Below, in pieces: positions 45,319 to 45,997 of a stretch of 45,997 nt of DNA. Below the pieces are notes generated by a model. The model was not told where the DNA came from. It saw only the letters and a list, made by a program, of their open reading frames with translations, and did not search any database. A program made the position numbers and the translations under genes. The DNA is from Trichosphaerium sp. ATCC 40318 (Eukaryota; Discosea; Flabellinia; Trichosidae), in NCBI GenBank assembly GCA_038496445.1, contig JALMLS010000157.1, positions 1 through 45,997 on the forward strand. Reading direction: 5' to 3'. Every line of letters starts with the position of its first letter. The stretch's first letter is position 1.

Positions 45319-45997
45319 CTAATCAAGGAGTGGTGTATTTGGATGTACCATCAAGAATCTAAAATAAAATAAATGATAAAGAAATTACTCCACAAAATTC
45401 CAAGTTGAGAAAAAAATAACTCGGGCTGTCAGGTTTAAGGTACCTATTGTCTTTATCTTTACTATCCGATACAGCAATCAACAAGTTATCAGCATCAACA
45501 AGTCGATTTAAAACGAACTGTAAAATGTACACTTGCTGTTTCAAAGCCTTTTCACTCTCCGGCTATAAAAAAGTCAGACGAAATACAAAAAAAAACATAT
45601 CAATTCCCAGCAGTCTGTTCATCTTTTTTTGCTTTAAAACCTTTCACAAACTTACCACACCATGTTCCTTGATATACCAATCAACTACCTCTCTTTGTCG
45701 TAAACCTACCAAGAACATTAGAACTTTTAAGATGGAAATAAACAACGTACCTTCGTAGTCAGCACTCTTATGCTCTTCTTCTCGTAATCGGTGAACGACA
45801 ATACCAGCGATACGATTATACTCTTCACGACTAATCTTAAGCTTCACCTTACGTTGTCTAGGGGCTCGTTTTGGTGCATTGGCAGGTCTGTTCTCTTTGT
45901 CAACATCCATTGCATCAACAGGTGGTGCATTGGCTGTGGTTGGTGGAGCTTCAGCTTCTGGTTGTGGTGCAGGAGATTTCTCACTACGTATAACAAC
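45319..45997 (-). CDS. MCM6: MCM6 replicative helicase subunit, C-terminal part
   Basis: The 3' end of the gene, which continues beyond 45997. The visible protein starts at VVIRSEKSPAPQPEAEAPP, an Ala/Pro-rich linker after the AAA+ region. The winged-helix C-terminal domain follows, in KLKISREEYNRIAGIVVHRL, then LRQREVVDWYIKEHGV, then QQVYILQFVLNRLVDADNLL. The final exon, joined as DNR/FLMVHPNTPLLD, matches the RxLxVHPNY end typical of MCM6, and the stop is at 45319-45321. MCM6 is part of the MCM2-7 hexamer that unwinds origins. At least three short introns are present. The catalytic Walker motifs lie outside the window. Confidence 0.88.

Noticed and set aside
1-45997. Transposons or insertion sequences
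   Set aside because: No transposase or reverse transcriptase motifs, terminal inverted repeats or target-site duplications were recognised.

Overview
The window is eukaryotic nuclear DNA from a compact protist genome. The evidence is an 18S-5.8S-28S rDNA unit, protein genes cut by many short introns (roughly 40-100 nt) with GTAC-type 5' splice sites (mostly GTACGT/GTACAT) and TAG/CAG acceptors, short intergenic gaps, and eukaryote-only proteins (MCM6, WDR59, RasGEF, PAK, PARP, F-box/LRR). I cannot name the species. The 2.6 kb AT-expanded SSU, the Ras/PAK signalling genes, and an EYQG-type nuclease family that I associate with amoebae and other protists suggest an amoeboid or other free-living protist (inference). 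An SOD with a basic leader suggests a mitochondrion or related organelle. All splice joins were made by eye.

Region 1 (1-10661): an rDNA unit on the minus strand. 18S is at about 4496-7130, a divergent 5.8S near 4090-4260, and 28S at about 70-3890. Upstream of the 18S lies a spacer, 7131 to about 10660. Its first 1.5 kb carries three interspersed families of small hairpins whose loops are conserved while their stems change by compensatory substitution. This is the most unusual structure in the window.

Region 2 (10662-18857): a PAK-type kinase (minus), an unresolved homopolymer-rich gap, a repeat-plus-nuclease protein with an EYQGEQHF core (minus), a small unrecognised gene (plus) and an Rnl2-type RNA ligase (plus).

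Region 3 (18945-27414): a PARP1-like ADP-ribosyltransferase directly downstream of the RNA ligase on the same strand, a MORN-like repeat protein (minus), and a secreted TIM-barrel glycoside-hydrolase-like protein (plus).

Region 4 (27572-42193): a CaMK-type kinase whose frame may run on into a DUF4139-like protein (minus), WDR59 of the GATOR2/SEA complex (plus), an Fe/Mn superoxide dismutase (minus) divergent from an ELO fatty-acid elongase (plus) across about 76 bp, and a long RasGEF (plus).

Region 5 (42615-45997): a second MORN-like protein (plus), an F-box/LRR protein with near-identical tandem repeats (minus), and the 3' end of MCM6 (minus), which runs off the window.

There is no operon logic. 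The functional themes are growth and nutrient signalling (PAK, CaMK, RasGEF, WDR59), genome and RNA maintenance (PARP, RNA ligase, MCM6) and a small set of repeat/F-box-like proteins. No tRNA, 5S rRNA, transposase or CRISPR array was recognised.
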